DNA of 64,000 nt from Thermococcus celericrescens (GCF_001484195.1 NZ_LLYW01000019.1:1-64000), one strand, 5' to 3'. Counted from the first letter of the stretch, positions 36,287 through 45,796 are shown. Numbers and translations: made by a program. Notes: generated by a model not told the origin, from the letters alone.

Positions 36287-37700
36287 TGACCTCCTTCCCG
36301 CCGTGAGGGGCGGGGGTTTGCCTAACCCCTCGCTAATGGCGGAGAGGTTTGAGGGGTCTCATTAAAACCCACTAAAAAGCGGGTCTTCGACCCCTCCGGG
36401 ACGGTCTTCCCCCAATTACCCCTCCTCTGAGCGTAAAGCCCACCCAGACTCGGGGTTATGGTTTTCACAACCTTCCTCAAAATGTTGAAAGCACCAACTA
36501 AATCCGCATTGAATACAAGCCCCGTTGCGGGACACTTAAACAATCCCCTAACAAACCTCGCCCCATTGTGGGGCTTCCCGCAGACGGGGCAAAGCTTAGA
36601 CGTGAAAGCCTCATTAACAACCACAACGCTAATACCATACTCCTCAGCCACTTCTTTGAGACGCTGAATCACCGTGTTGAAACGCCACACGTGGGAGAGA
36701 ATGAAATTCTGCCTCTTGCCTTTTTCAGAATTCCTACTAATGCCCTTAGGATAGCCAACGACGATTCTGCCAACACCCAACTGATACAGCCTTTCGAGGG
36801 TCTGTCTTACTGCGGTATTAATGTAGTGTCTCGCTTGGAGTTTAGCCTTCTCGTGCATTCTTCTAAGCTTCCTGCTCCTTTTACAACCAGATTTGTTGAG
36901 TTTTGACTGGTATTCAGCGATGACCTTCCTAAAGTAGAAGTCTATGGCTTTCAATGGTTTCCCATTGACGAGAAAGCTTTCTCCATTCTCGACATAGACG
37001 GCCATTAAATTATTTACCCCCAAGTCTATTCCGGCTGAAAGGTTTCCTAAGGGTTGTCGTGGGACTTTGACCCACTCGTCGTTGATTAACTTCTCCTTGA
37101 CGGTGAGGCTGATGTGAGCATACCACTTCCGCTTAGCGGGGGGGTCATAAGTTATTTCTAATCTTCCTTGCTTGCTTTTTAAGTGTATTCTGCCTTTAAA
37201 TTGGATTTCTAAGTGTTTGAATTTTCCGAGGCCTTTGAGGATTAACTTGTTGCCTTCAATCTTGTATTGGTCTTTCCTGAGGACGATTAAGAGTTTTCTC
37301 TTCCTATCGTCCTTCAAGTAGTTCGGTGGTTTGGGCTTGAGCCACTTGGGGAGTTCGCCATCCCTTTTGTTCCTCAAAAGGGAGAAGAAGCTTCTCCAGC
37401 TTTCGGCGTTTTTCCTGCAAATTTGCTGGACTGTTGCAGAACCGATTTCCTTCTTAAACTCTTCATAAACTATCTTCTCGGTTTTGAGGAAGTCAACGGG
37501 CTTACCCTCGAAGAATTCTTGCCTCCGCAAGTAGTTCACTCGGTTCCAAACTTTAGCCCCAATGTCAGCTAATTCGAAGAGTGTTTTCTCTTGTTCTTTG
37601 CTCGGCTGGAGTTTTATGGTTACTGTTCTCCTCATCTCAAAGTATGGTATTGTTCTTAGGCTTTAAAATGGTTTGCTTTCCTGTTTAAAGGTTGTTGGGT
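36287..37700 (-). mobile_element. IS200/IS605-type element 1 carrying only TnpB
   Basis: The right end is sharp at 36287: read on the minus strand it finishes ...GGCGGGAAGGAGGTCA, like element 2 (54441) and the small element at 52407. The preceding AACCTCTCCGCCATTAGCGAGGGG is also shared. The left end matches element 2 over AGGAAAGCAAACC-TTTTAAAGCCTAAGA and CTTTGAGATGA just before tnpB, but lacks the AGCCTCGTCCTTT tip, so it is either degraded or ends near 37700. There is no tnpA (Y1 transposase) gene. Confidence 0.75.
36322..37635 (-). CDS. tnpB: TnpB-family RNA-guided nuclease (OrfB), element 1
   Basis: A 437-residue TnpB. RuvC-like catalytic residues are present: Asp in AGIDLGVNN (204), Glu in VVNEAFTS (342) and Asp in FNADLVGAFN (378). 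The zinc ribbon has Cys 349, 352 and 368, but the fourth expected Cys (371) is Thr; a His at 356 may compensate. Family knowledge: TnpB is guided by an RNA made from the element's 3' end and cleaves DNA next to a target-adjacent motif, favouring element retention. Its C-terminus (TPQTSPPLARG) is translated from the conserved right-end hairpin. The frame is intact, so it may be active. Confidence 0.92.
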   Translation of the reverse strand: MRRTVTIKLQPSKEQEKTLFELADIGAKVWNRVNYLRRQEFFEGKPVDFLKTEKIVYEEFKKEIGSATVQQICRKNAESWRSFFSLLRNKRDGELPKWLKPKPPNYLKDDRKRKLLIVLRKDQYKIEGNKLILKGLGKFKHLEIQFKGRIHLKSKQGRLEITYDPPAKRKWYAHISLTVKEKLINDEWVKVPRQPLGNLSAGIDLGVNNLMAVYVENGESFLVNGKPLKAIDFYFRKVIAEYQSKLNKSGCKRSRKLRRMHEKAKLQARHYINTAVRQTLERLYQLGVGRIVVGYPKGISRNSEKGKRQNFILSHVWRFNTVIQRLKEVAEEYGISVVVVNEAFTSKLCPVCGKPHNGARFVRGLFKCPATGLVFNADLVGAFNILRKVVKTITPSLGGLYAQRRGNWGKTVPEGSKTRFLVGFNETPQTSPPLARG

Positions 37701-37715
37701 AAAAGAAGGAAAGGC

Positions 37716-40247
37716 TCAGTCGGCATTTATCCTCACCCAGAACCAGGCCTTTGAGCAGCCGCCGGAAACTCCGCAGCTCGGGAATTCAATGCTCCACTCC
37801 TTCTCGGGGATTCCAGAGAAGGAATCCCAGTTGAAGTAATCGTCGTCCAGGAGAATCGTTATCGCCACCTGGCCCATCGGGTCGTCGTCGTTGCCCCACT
37901 TTCCTGCGTCCTCTTCCCAGCCGGCGTACTCAAGGTAGAGGAGGGGAACATTTGCCCTCGCGTGCTCTATAATCAGCATCTCAGGCCTGGCCGTAACCTT
38001 GTTCCCGGAGAGGACTCCAGCCTTCGGATAGCGGTAGGTCACTTCAACCGGAACCATCGCGGTGGTTTCCTCCCTCGTTATGTCGGGCACGTCGGCGTAT
38101 TCCTGGGGCTCGAAATGGGTGAAGGCGCTCGCGTAGAGGTAGTACTCGTCGTCTCCGAGCTCTGTGTCCTTTGTGAACTGTACCGTATCGAGATAGGCTT
38201 TCAGCGTGTCGTAGCGGAGCGTCCTCGGGACCTCAACCTCCTGAACGAGGTAGGTCACCCTCATGTTGCCGTCGGCGGACCAGATCTCAACGAGAACGCC
38301 GTCGCGGTAATTACCTCTCGCGTCTATCGTATAACCGTTGTAGCCGACCGGGTCGGGATCTCCACCGAGGTCTTTGACTATCGTTGATCCCCACCACTCG
38401 CCCGCACCTTGGCCAGTAACGAGCTGGTTGATGAACATAACGCCGTTGTAGCCGTACTTCATCGCGGTTCCTATTTCTCCGGTGGCGAGGCCGATGGCGG
38501 CGTCAATCAGGAGGCCGACGCCGAGGGTGATGTATTCACCGGGGTCGTCCAAGTCCCAGCCGGCGGTTTGGACGTAAACCTTTCTGTATTTTTTGACCTC
38601 ATCGAGGGGCATGACGAAAATCGGGTAGCCGTTGATGAAGGGATAGCTCACGCTTATCGCCCTCTCGTCGTGGTAGAGCAGTCTGCTGTGGTCGTTCGCC
38701 TCGACCCAGCGCTTGGCTGGATAGCCGACTGCATAAATCGGTCCGTATTCCCAGTCGAGGTCGTTCTCGTGCTCCCAGTAAACCGGGAAGGCCCACGAGA
38801 CGAGCTGTATCTCGCCCTCTGCGCTGTCCTTGTTGCCCTTTATGTAAACGTCCTCGACGACGATGATCAGATAGCGCTCAACGTCCTTGTCAAGGCTCAG
38901 TCCGTTGGTCGCGTTCACCCAGATGTTGCTGTGCGATGGGAAGCGGTCAAGGCCAATTGAGGGGGCGAACCAGAGGCGGAAGTAGCGCCAGGGGACGAGG
39001 GAGAAGAAGTTGCTGATATTGAACTCTACTATGAACCTGCCGTCCCCGAGCTGCTCAACCTTCACGTCTCCCGAGCGGAAGACGCTGCCGGAGCGGTCTT
39101 TGAGTTCGTAGCCGTTGGCGGTTATTATGGCTATCCAGTCCGCCTCACCGTTGTCGCTGCTGTCTATGAAGGCCTTGATGGGCATCATCAGGTTGTAGGT
39201 TCTCTCGTCCTTGAAGTAGAGCCTCATGAGGAGGTCGTGGCCCCCCGCCTCCATGTAGAGTTCAACGTTCTCATCAGGAAGGCCGAACCAGGCGGGCGAG
39301 TAGTAGTCAATCCAGCCCCTTCCGGCCTCCACCACGAACTTCCCAACGCTCGGATAGGTGAGGCTGGGGTTGTCATCGTTTATCGTTCTGCCGTAGATTC
39401 TGAGGTAAACCTTCTCCGGAAAGATTTCAGAGAAGTTTTCGACGGTGAAGCTCACGCGCCTCCCGTCGAGCTCCACCTCACCGCTCTGGAGCTCAATTGA
39501 ACCGTTGGAGGTTAGCTCATAGAGGGTGGAGCCCGTCGAGTAGAGGTGGAGCTCCCAGTTTCTCCCAAACTCATCCCCCTCGTCGAACTTTATGACCGTC
39601 GGCTCGTACACGTGCTTCTTGCCAGAGAACATGTCGATGAACGAGGGAATGTGGACGTATGCTGCCGCAAGGCTTTCGTTTTCAAATGTTATAGTGAACT
39701 TCACGTTCTTTCCGGGATTCGTGGACTGCGTAATAATCGAGATCTGCTCTATTTTCTCGCCGTTAGGCTCAAAGACTTCGCTTCCAATCGGTCCGACGTA
39801 GGTGAAGTTCATAGTAAGCATGTAAACGGGCCTTATAACCGGCTGAAGGGTGAAGTTTATGCCCCCTGCCAGGGAGAATCCCGGTCCACTTCCGTTCTCG
39901 TTGGTCTCCCCGGCTTCACAGCCGAGGTCCGGGTCTGCGTCGCCCTCGCATACAACGTTCCCGTCCTCATCGTACTGGAGGCTCTCGTTCTGGACGGGGG
40001 TTTCGGTCGAGGTTTCCGTTTGGGTTTCGGTTTGCGTTGCGGCCTCGGTATGGGTTTCGGTTCCGGTTTCACTCCCAGTTTCCGTCGGCGAGATCTCTAT
40101 CTCAGACGTCTCGCCCCTGTTGCTCGTTGGATTCTCGCTCGTTGTTGGGCTTGTGCCCGTGGATGAGGGGGTGTTGCCAATGCACCCGCTGATGATGACT
40201 AACATGCTCATCAACAGGAAAATCAAAATCCGTGAGGTTTTTTTCAT
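37716..40247 (-). CDS. Large surface lipoprotein of unknown function
   Basis: An 843-residue lipoprotein. The signal peptide MKKTSRILIFLLMSMLVIIS ends in a lipobox with the lipidated cysteine at 22 (GCIGN). A ~90-residue linker rich in Thr, Ser and Glu with repeated TET motifs follows, then an extracellular part with several beta-rich segments and an internal hydrophobic stretch near residue 600 (EYITLGVGLLIDAAIGLATG). No catalytic motif is recognised. Two Cys pairs, one near 105-117 and one close to the C-terminus (SCGVSGGCSKAW), could form disulphides. The ATG at 40247 follows GGAGGTG. Likely held on the S-layer side of the membrane. Confidence 0.8.
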   Translation of the reverse strand: MKKTSRILIFLLMSMLVIISGCIGNTPSSTGTSPTTSENPTSNRGETSEIEISPTETGSETGTETHTEAATQTETQTETSTETPVQNESLQYDEDGNVVCEGDADPDLGCEAGETNENGSGPGFSLAGGINFTLQPVIRPVYMLTMNFTYVGPIGSEVFEPNGEKIEQISIITQSTNPGKNVKFTITFENESLAAAYVHIPSFIDMFSGKKHVYEPTVIKFDEGDEFGRNWELHLYSTGSTLYELTSNGSIELQSGEVELDGRRVSFTVENFSEIFPEKVYLRIYGRTINDDNPSLTYPSVGKFVVEAGRGWIDYYSPAWFGLPDENVELYMEAGGHDLLMRLYFKDERTYNLMMPIKAFIDSSDNGEADWIAIITANGYELKDRSGSVFRSGDVKVEQLGDGRFIVEFNISNFFSLVPWRYFRLWFAPSIGLDRFPSHSNIWVNATNGLSLDKDVERYLIIVVEDVYIKGNKDSAEGEIQLVSWAFPVYWEHENDLDWEYGPIYAVGYPAKRWVEANDHSRLLYHDERAISVSYPFINGYPIFVMPLDEVKKYRKVYVQTAGWDLDDPGEYITLGVGLLIDAAIGLATGEIGTAMKYGYNGVMFINQLVTGQGAGEWWGSTIVKDLGGDPDPVGYNGYTIDARGNYRDGVLVEIWSADGNMRVTYLVQEVEVPRTLRYDTLKAYLDTVQFTKDTELGDDEYYLYASAFTHFEPQEYADVPDITREETTAMVPVEVTYRYPKAGVLSGNKVTARPEMLIIEHARANVPLLYLEYAGWEEDAGKWGNDDDPMGQVAITILLDDDYFNWDSFSGIPEKEWSIEFPSCGVSGGCSKAWFWVRINAD

Positions 40248-40416
40248 ACCGGCACCTCCGGGCCAAACCTCGGGCAAGAAAAGAAATTGAAGCCCATGCA
40301 GGGGTCTGGATTTTATCCAATTATGTCCCTCATTTTATTTAAGAGTTTCTTCGATGAAGAGTCATTCAGGGGACAAAATTTATTAAGCGCGGATTATTCT
40401 CACATCTGGTGGTAGA

Positions 40417-41178
40417 ATGATCGAGGTTGAGAACCTCACCAAGAGCTTCGGCCCGACGAGGGCAGTCAATGGAATAACGTTCACCGTTGGTGATGGCGAG
40501 ATATACGGCCTTCTTGGGCCGAACGGAAGTGGAAAGAGCACGACGATGAAGATTCTGGCCGGGATATTGGGACCCACCTCGGGGCGCGTTGTTGTGGGCG
40601 GGGTTGACGTCTCGCAAGACCCCCGTAGAGTCAAAGAGATAACCGGCTACGTGCCGGAGACGCCCGTCCTCTACGAGAGCCTCACTCCAGTCGAGTTCTT
40701 CAATTTCGTGGGGAGTGTGAGGGGGATTCCCAGAGAAGAACTCCAGGAGAGGGTTGAGACCCTGGTCAGGGCGTTTGGCATAGGGAGCTACCTCGGGGAG
40801 ATGATAGGCTCGCTCAGCTTCGGAACCAGGCAGAAGGTGTCGCTCATAGCGGCAATGCTCCATGACCCGAGGGTTCTCATCCTCGATGAGGCGATGAACG
40901 GCCTCGATCCCAAGAGCGCCCGCATTCTCAGGGAACTTCTCCTCCAGTTCAGGGAGGAGGGCAGGAGCATAGTCTTCTCCACCCACGTCCTGGCTCTGGC
41001 GGAGACTATATGCGACCGCGTTGGGGTCATCTACAACGGTGAGATAATATCTGAGGGAACGGTGGAGCAGCTCAAGGAGTTCGCCCACGAGGAGAGCCTG
41101 GAGGACGTTTTCCTGAAGCTCACCGAGAGCCAGGACGAGGTGTCCAGCATAGTCCGGGCTCTTAAGAATGCCCTTTAG
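40417..41178 (+). CDS. ABC transporter ATPase
   Basis: A 253-residue ATPase with Walker A GPNGSGKST near 35-43, a signature LSFGTRQKV in place of LSGGQ, Walker B VLILDEAMNGLD, and the switch His in VFSTHVLALAE. The relaxed signature is common in ABC-2 exporters. Ten bases separate its stop from the permease start. The pair is divergent from the large lipoprotein gene, with a TATA-like AAATTTATTAAG near 40375-40385. Confidence 0.93.
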   Translation: MIEVENLTKSFGPTRAVNGITFTVGDGEIYGLLGPNGSGKSTTMKILAGILGPTSGRVVVGGVDVSQDPRRVKEITGYVPETPVLYESLTPVEFFNFVGSVRGIPREELQERVETLVRAFGIGSYLGEMIGSLSFGTRQKVSLIAAMLHDPRVLILDEAMNGLDPKSARILRELLLQFREEGRSIVFSTHVLALAETICDRVGVIYNGEIISEGTVEQLKEFAHEESLEDVFLKLTESQDEVSSIVRALKNAL

Positions 41179-41187
41179 GGTGGGAGC

Positions 41188-42651
41188 ATGTTCGAGATAG
41201 TCAGAATCCTCTATAAGGAACTCCACTACAGACGTTTGAAGAGCAACCCTCAGATAGCGGCCGATCCTGAGAAGTTCAGGAAGCAGCTCAAGAACGCGGG
41301 CGACATAAAGAGGGGGATGGCCCTTCAGGCAGTTGCCTTTCTGTTCTTTGGCGTCATGATGGCGGGGGCTATTGTCGGAGCCGAAGATGAAACCCGGGCG
41401 GCGGTGATATTCGCCACCTATGCCCTGCTCCCCTTCATAATGGCGCTCTACACGACGACCGTCAATGCTTCCTACGCGACCTCCATGGGAATCTTCGAGC
41501 CGCTCAAACCCCTGCCGATAAGGACCGGCTCAAAGTATCTCAGCCTTCTCCTGGCGATAGACAACGTTCCCGCGGTCATTGCGCTCCTTCCTGCGGCCAT
41601 CATGATGATGGTGAAGTACGGAACCTCCGGCCTGCTCGGCCTTCTCTGGATCCTTACAGGGGCCTTCCTCGGCCACACACTTGGACTGATAGTGTTCACC
41701 TTCTTCGGCTCTTCCAGCGTCGGCGGCAGGTTCTCGAAGCTCAGAACACTCGCCAGAACCCTGGGGGTTATCCTCTTCATCGGCATCTTCTACGCCCTCA
41801 ACTACTTCCAGGGGTACGTCAATGAGCACTACGAGGACCTTCTGCCCTTCTTCTCGAAGTACTCCCTGGCCTATCCATTCTCCGTCGCCTCGATAACGGA
41901 TCCATCCCACTCCTCCCTCATTCTCCTCGGCTATCTCGTCATCCTAGTTCCGCTCTACCTGTTCATTCTCGGACGGCTCTGGGGCCGGCTCGAGGAGGGG
42001 GCGAAGGTTTCCCGCTCCAGAATCGTTCGCTTCAAGGCCGAAACCCACCACCCAACCGTGGCGATCGCCCTGAAGGACCTGAGGATAGTCTTCAGAAAGA
42101 GTGCCCTCCTCGTCGGTCTCGTCTTTCCTCTCTTCATAATCCTGCCGAGTGCCGTTGGCATTCTCACGTCCGGAAAGGTTGAGGACTGGGCGCTCGCATC
42201 GGTCCTCCTCATGATAGCCTGGATGAGCTCCGTGGGAATCGACACGGTTCTCAAAATAGATGGTAGGGAGTTCGAGTTCCTGAGGAGTCTGCCCATAACG
42301 GTCGGTCAGTTCGTTCGGGCGAAGCTCCTGGTAATGAACGCCGTTCCGGTTACTGCCGGCGTCGGCCTCGTCCTAGCGGTTTCGTACCTCGACGTTAAAA
42401 CCCTCGCCCTGCTCCCCGCCGCGGTTATTCTTCCGCTCCTGACGTCATCCCTGGCGCTGGCCTTCTTCTACCACGGCGAAAGCGAGCTATCCGTGCCGGA
42501 GACGAACTTCGGCCACGTCCTGGTGCTGATGATAATCAACGGGGTTACCCTCGGAGCAATCGCCGGCCTCTGGTACTTCCTCGGCTACCCCTACGCGCTG
42601 GCTCTAGCTACCGTCGGCTTCGCGGCGGTTCAGGCCTTCCTCAGCAGGTGA
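41188..42651 (+). CDS. ABC exporter permease, large form
   Basis: A 487-residue membrane protein with about 12 hydrophobic segments in two halves separated by a cytoplasmic loop (RSRIVRFKAETHHPTVAIALKDLRIVFRKS, near 280-310). The N-terminus MFEIVRILYKELHYRRLKSNP is a coupling-helix region. It resembles the archaeal long ABC-2 permeases in which one polypeptide replaces two. Works with the ATPase upstream. Substrate unknown. Its end overlaps the convergent Mth938-like gene by 11 bases. Confidence 0.82.
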   Translation: MFEIVRILYKELHYRRLKSNPQIAADPEKFRKQLKNAGDIKRGMALQAVAFLFFGVMMAGAIVGAEDETRAAVIFATYALLPFIMALYTTTVNASYATSMGIFEPLKPLPIRTGSKYLSLLLAIDNVPAVIALLPAAIMMMVKYGTSGLLGLLWILTGAFLGHTLGLIVFTFFGSSSVGGRFSKLRTLARTLGVILFIGIFYALNYFQGYVNEHYEDLLPFFSKYSLAYPFSVASITDPSHSSLILLGYLVILVPLYLFILGRLWGRLEEGAKVSRSRIVRFKAETHHPTVAIALKDLRIVFRKSALLVGLVFPLFIILPSAVGILTSGKVEDWALASVLLMIAWMSSVGIDTVLKIDGREFEFLRSLPITVGQFVRAKLLVMNAVPVTAGVGLVLAVSYLDVKTLALLPAAVILPLLTSSLALAFFYHGESELSVPETNFGHVLVLMIINGVTLGAIAGLWYFLGYPYALALATVGFAAVQAFLSR

Positions 42652-42997
42652 CGTGGAATATCGCAAGGACTTTCCTTTTTCCCCAGAGCCCGTTGAAGAG
42701 CTCCACCGCCTCGCCGGTCGGCTTTTCGATGACCTCTTTGTTCGCCACCAGCTCCCTGCTTTCCGGTAGAAGGGAGAGCTTTCCCCAGGCACCGGTGCCG
42801 ACGAGCAGAACGTCGAAGTCCTCCGTGAGGTACTCCCTCAGCTCATCCGGGTCGAGCTTATGGCTCGTGCCGTGCTTGTTCTTGCTGAGCCATTTCTTGC
42901 GCTCCTCGATTTTTCCGCTCGGATATATCACGATGTCGCCTTCGTAAACCTTCCCGTCCACGACTATCCTGCCGAATTCCGGAAACTCGACCCTCAT
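42641..42997 (-). CDS. Mth938-like domain protein (DUF498/NDUFAF3 family)
   Basis: A 118-residue protein with FGRIVVDGKVYEGDIVIYPSGKIEERK at the start and DVLLVGTGAWGKLSLLPESRELVANKEV, the conserved Gly-rich turn of Mth938-type proteins. The family includes human NDUFAF3 (complex I assembly) and bacterial proteins near secretion genes; the archaeal role is unknown. It lies four bases downstream of the NUDIX gene. Confidence 0.85.
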   Translation of the reverse strand: MRVEFPEFGRIVVDGKVYEGDIVIYPSGKIEERKKWLSKNKHGTSHKLDPDELREYLTEDFDVLLVGTGAWGKLSLLPESRELVANKEVIEKPTGEAVELFNGLWGKRKVLAIFHVTC

Positions 42998-43001
42998 GAC
43001 A

Positions 43002-43511
43002 TCACCTCAGGCTCAGGGCGTCCCTCAGAATCTTCGCGTGGTCGAACGCCAGCGGCAGCTTCAGCGCTTCATCCACGGGTACAACGTGGACTTCCTTGGC
43101 ATCGTCCCCGGCCTTCAGTTTTCCGGTTCCAATCGCCAGAAATGCCGTCGTTACGGTGTGTCCTCTCGGGTCGCGGTTCGGGTCGGAGTAAACTCCAACG
43201 AGCTTGATGAGCCTCACGTCGAGACCAGTCTCCTCCCTCGCCTCACGAAGGGCCGCCTCCTCGACGGTTTCCCCGTACTCGACGAAGCCCCCCGGTAACG
43301 CAAAGCTGTCCTTGAACGGCTCGTGCTTCCTTTTGATGAGTACGACGCCGTCCCCGTACAGTATGACTATGTCGGCGGTGAGGCCTATGCATCTGTGCGC
43401 CTCGACCTTGAGTTCGGGATGGGTTCTGGAGAGAAACTCTCTGAGCTCCTCCCGTACGGGGGTTATATCGTAGCCCCTCGGGGCCTTAACGAGCAGAACG
43501 TATCGGTCCAT
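43002..43511 (-). CDS. NUDIX hydrolase
   Basis: A 169-residue protein. The NUDIX box (GFVEYGETVEEAALREAREE followed by TGL) lies near residues 72-95 with all catalytic Glu and Arg residues. An N-terminal extension (VREELREFLSRTHPELKVEAH) precedes it. A segment SDPNRDPRGHTVTTAFLA follows the box, a pattern seen in ADP-ribose pyrophosphatases. Probably cleaves ADP-ribose or a related nucleotide sugar. Its ATG follows GGTGATGG. Confidence 0.9.
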   Translation of the reverse strand: MDRYVLLVKAPRGYDITPVREELREFLSRTHPELKVEAHRCIGLTADIVILYGDGVVLIKRKHEPFKDSFALPGGFVEYGETVEEAALREAREETGLDVRLIKLVGVYSDPNRDPRGHTVTTAFLAIGTGKLKAGDDAKEVHVVPVDEALKLPLAFDHAKILRDALSLR

Positions 43512-43588
43512 ACCATCACCTCAGGATGTCTCTCATCCTCTTTAGCATGCTGACGTTTCCTTACCCGTGATGTGGTGGGTGCGGGCCC

Positions 43589-44432
43589 TTATATTCCTTG
43601 GGATTTAACTGGGCGAACCGTCACCCTTCTCGCCAGCTCGTTCACTTCGTCCATCGGGAAGTCGAGGATTCTGCGCTGGAGAAAAAGGGCGGTGAACGCG
43701 CTGGCCCTCTTGAGTGCCTGGATGAAGGGACACTCGCGGTAGAAGTACGAAAAGCTCGCGAGAAAAACGTCGCCCGCGCCGGTGGATTCCTCCACCGCAA
43801 CCCTGGCCGGGGTATAGGTGTACTTTCGTCCCCGGAGGTATGCCTGCCCAACGTCGGCACCCCGGGAGACCAGCAGCACCTCTATTTTGTCCGGATTAAG
43901 GTTTCTTACGAGCTGGGCCTCGGAGACGTCGGCGTGGAGAACCTTCAGTCCGTTAAAGATGCTGCCGTCTACCCCTGTCAGCTTCAGTCTTCCAGGGTGG
44001 GGGGGACCTGATGAACCCCTGGACGTCTGCAGCAACGAAGTCGCCCCTCTTTTTGGCGAGTGCAACGGTTTCGGGTGTAATCTCACCTGCGACGGGGTTG
44101 AGGATGATTATATCGTAGCTCCCATGTGGCATGTCGGTTATTCTCTCCGCGGTGGAGAGGAGGCTGAGTTCTCTTGTGTTCCCGTCGAGATAACGGAGAC
44201 GGTAGGAAGTGCTGTTTTCCGCGGGTATCGTATGGAGCACTATGCCCGCTTCCTCAAGTCCCTTGAGCCAGCTTTCGGGAAAATCCTCCCCAACGCTGGT
44301 CAGAATCTCGACCCTGCAGAATCTGGACAGGGCCATCGCAGAATAGTACGCCCCGCCCCCGATGCGGTATTCGATTCCGGAATCCTTGACAATGATATCC
44401 CTCACGAGATGGCCGACGATGAGGCACCTCAT
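43589..44432 (-). CDS. PfkB-family sugar/nucleoside kinase, one frameshift
   Basis: About 280 residues after correction. GIEYRIGGGAYYSAMALSRF is the N-terminal substrate motif, and VEESTGAGDVFLASFSYFY carries the catalytic Asp in the GAGD motif. A 7-base C/G run at 43999-44005 has one base too many; dropping it links GFIRSP to HPGRLKLTGVDG. Family members phosphorylate ribose, nucleosides, fructose or inositol. In Thermococcales a related PfkB kinase phosphorylates myo-inositol and others act on nucleosides; the substrate here is not determined. The start at 44432 (MRCLIVGHLV) is chosen from the TATA spacing. Confidence 0.83.
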
Positions 44433-44554
44433 TTTGCTCGCCCAATCTTTATTGTTAGCCACGCTTTCCATAAAAACCTTTTGGAAATTTTCCGAAAAGT
44501 TTATAAGGGCAAAAACGAAAAGCTTAAAAGGAGATGTCCTTTTGGGGTGGGGCT

Positions 44555-44875
44555 ATGAAGCGCCTGGGTAAAGTTTCTCACTATGCAAAGCAGGGGTTCC
44601 TGGTTCTCAGGACTGACTGGGTTCCTTCACTCAACGACCCGGTGGTTGACAAAAAGCTCACCGTGGTCGGGGTAGTAAAGGATGTTTTCGGGCCGGTTAA
44701 GAGGCCCTACGTGGCCGTCAAGCCACGAGTCAAGAATCCCGAGAGTTACATCGGTGCACTGCTGTACGTTGATTCCTCGAGGAAGAAATCCGGGCCTGGC
44801 AGAAAAGCTCGGTCCGGGAAGAAGCGTTCCAAGGGCGGAAAGGCAAGACGCCCTGCCCCCAGAAAGAGGGGGTGA
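44555..44875 (+). CDS. gar1: H/ACA ribonucleoprotein subunit Gar1
   Basis: A 106-residue Gar1. It binds the Cbf5 catalytic domain in H/ACA particles that guide pseudouridine formation, and aids substrate turnover. The beta-barrel core MKRLGKVSHYAKQGFLVLRTDW and VGVVKDVFGPVKRPYVAVKP is well conserved. A Lys/Arg-rich tail follows. The ATG at 44555 follows GGGGTGGG. It is seven bases upstream of the TFB gene, a common Thermococcus arrangement. Confidence 0.94.
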   Translation: MKRLGKVSHYAKQGFLVLRTDWVPSLNDPVVDKKLTVVGVVKDVFGPVKRPYVAVKPRVKNPESYIGALLYVDSSRKKSGPGRKARSGKKRSKGGKARRPAPRKRG

Positions 44876-44881
44876 GAGCTT

Positions 44882-45793
44882 TTGGCTGATAAGAATGTTT
44901 GTCCGATTTGCGGCTCCGATAAGCTGTTTTACGACCCGAGGAGAGGCGAAATTGTCTGTTCTGTCTGTGGTTACGTTGTTCAGCAGAATGTCGTCGATGA
45001 GGGTCCTGAGTGGCGCGCCTTCGACCCCGATCAGAGGGCCAAGCGTGCCAGGACCGGTGCGCCCATGACGCTGATGATCCATGATAAGGGCCTCTCCACC
45101 GACATAGACTGGCGCGACAAGGACATACACGGGAACCAGATAACCGGCATGTACCGGACTAAGATGCGCCGCCTGAGGATGTGGCAGCGCAGGATGCGCA
45201 TAAACGACGCCGCCGAGCGTAACCTCGCCTTCGCCCTGAGCGAGCTGGACAGAATGGCTGCCCAGATGCGTCTCCCGAGGCGCGTCAAGGAGGTTGCGGC
45301 CTCGCTCTACAGAAAGGCAGTCATGAAGAAGCTCATCCGCGGGCGCTCGATTGAGGGAATGGTCTCCGCGGCACTCTACGCGGCGTGCAGGATGGAGAGC
45401 ATTCCAAGGACTCTCGATGAGATAGCGGCCGTTTCAAAGGTCACGAAGAAGGAGATAGGAAGGAGCTACCGCTTCCTTGCCCGCGGTCTCAGCCTCAACC
45501 TCCGCCCGACCAGCCCGATTGAGTACGTTGACCGCTTCGGCGACGCTCTAAACGTGAGTGTCCGGACGAAGAAGAGGGCCAAGGAGATACTCCGGGAGGC
45601 CATAAAGCGCGGCATAACCAGCGGCAAGGGTCCTACTGGACTTGCGGCGGCTGCCCTGTACGTTGCCTCTCTCCTCGAGGGTGAGAAAAAGACCCAGCGC
45701 GAGGTGGCGGAGGTAGCGCACGTAACCGAGGTCACCGTGAGGAACCGCTACAAGGAGCTGGTGGAGAAGCTCAACATAAACGTCCCGATATGA
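44882..45793 (+). CDS. tfb: Transcription initiation factor B (TFB/TFIIB)
   Basis: A 303-residue general transcription factor. The zinc ribbon uses Cys 7, 10, 26 and 29; the B-reader is [20 protein letters not shown]; two cyclin-like repeats follow with the BRE-binding helix-turn-helix near the end ([23 protein letters not shown]). The start is a TTG at 44882 behind GGGGGTGA. Thermococcales encode two TFBs, and this one sits in the gar1 operon. It bridges TBP on the TATA box and RNA polymerase. Confidence 0.96.
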   Translation: MADKNVCPICGSDKLFYDPRRGEIVCSVCGYVVQQNVVDEGPEWRAFDPDQRAKRARTGAPMTLMIHDKGLSTDIDWRDKDIHGNQITGMYRTKMRRLRMWQRRMRINDAAERNLAFALSELDRMAAQMRLPRRVKEVAASLYRKAVMKKLIRGRSIEGMVSAALYAACRMESIPRTLDEIAAVSKVTKKEIGRSYRFLARGLSLNLRPTSPIEYVDRFGDALNVSVRTKKRAKEILREAIKRGITSGKGPTGLAAAALYVASLLEGEKKTQREVAEVAHVTEVTVRNRYKELVEKLNINVPI

Positions 45794-45796
45794 GGG

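Noticed and set aside
36256-37715. A Y1 transposase (tnpA) gene accompanying TnpB element 1
   Set aside because: No frame with the HUH and Tyr motifs is present here or beside element 2.
40366-41226. 286-residue minus-strand frame opposite the ABC ATPase
   Set aside because: Antisense shadow of an intact Walker-motif protein.
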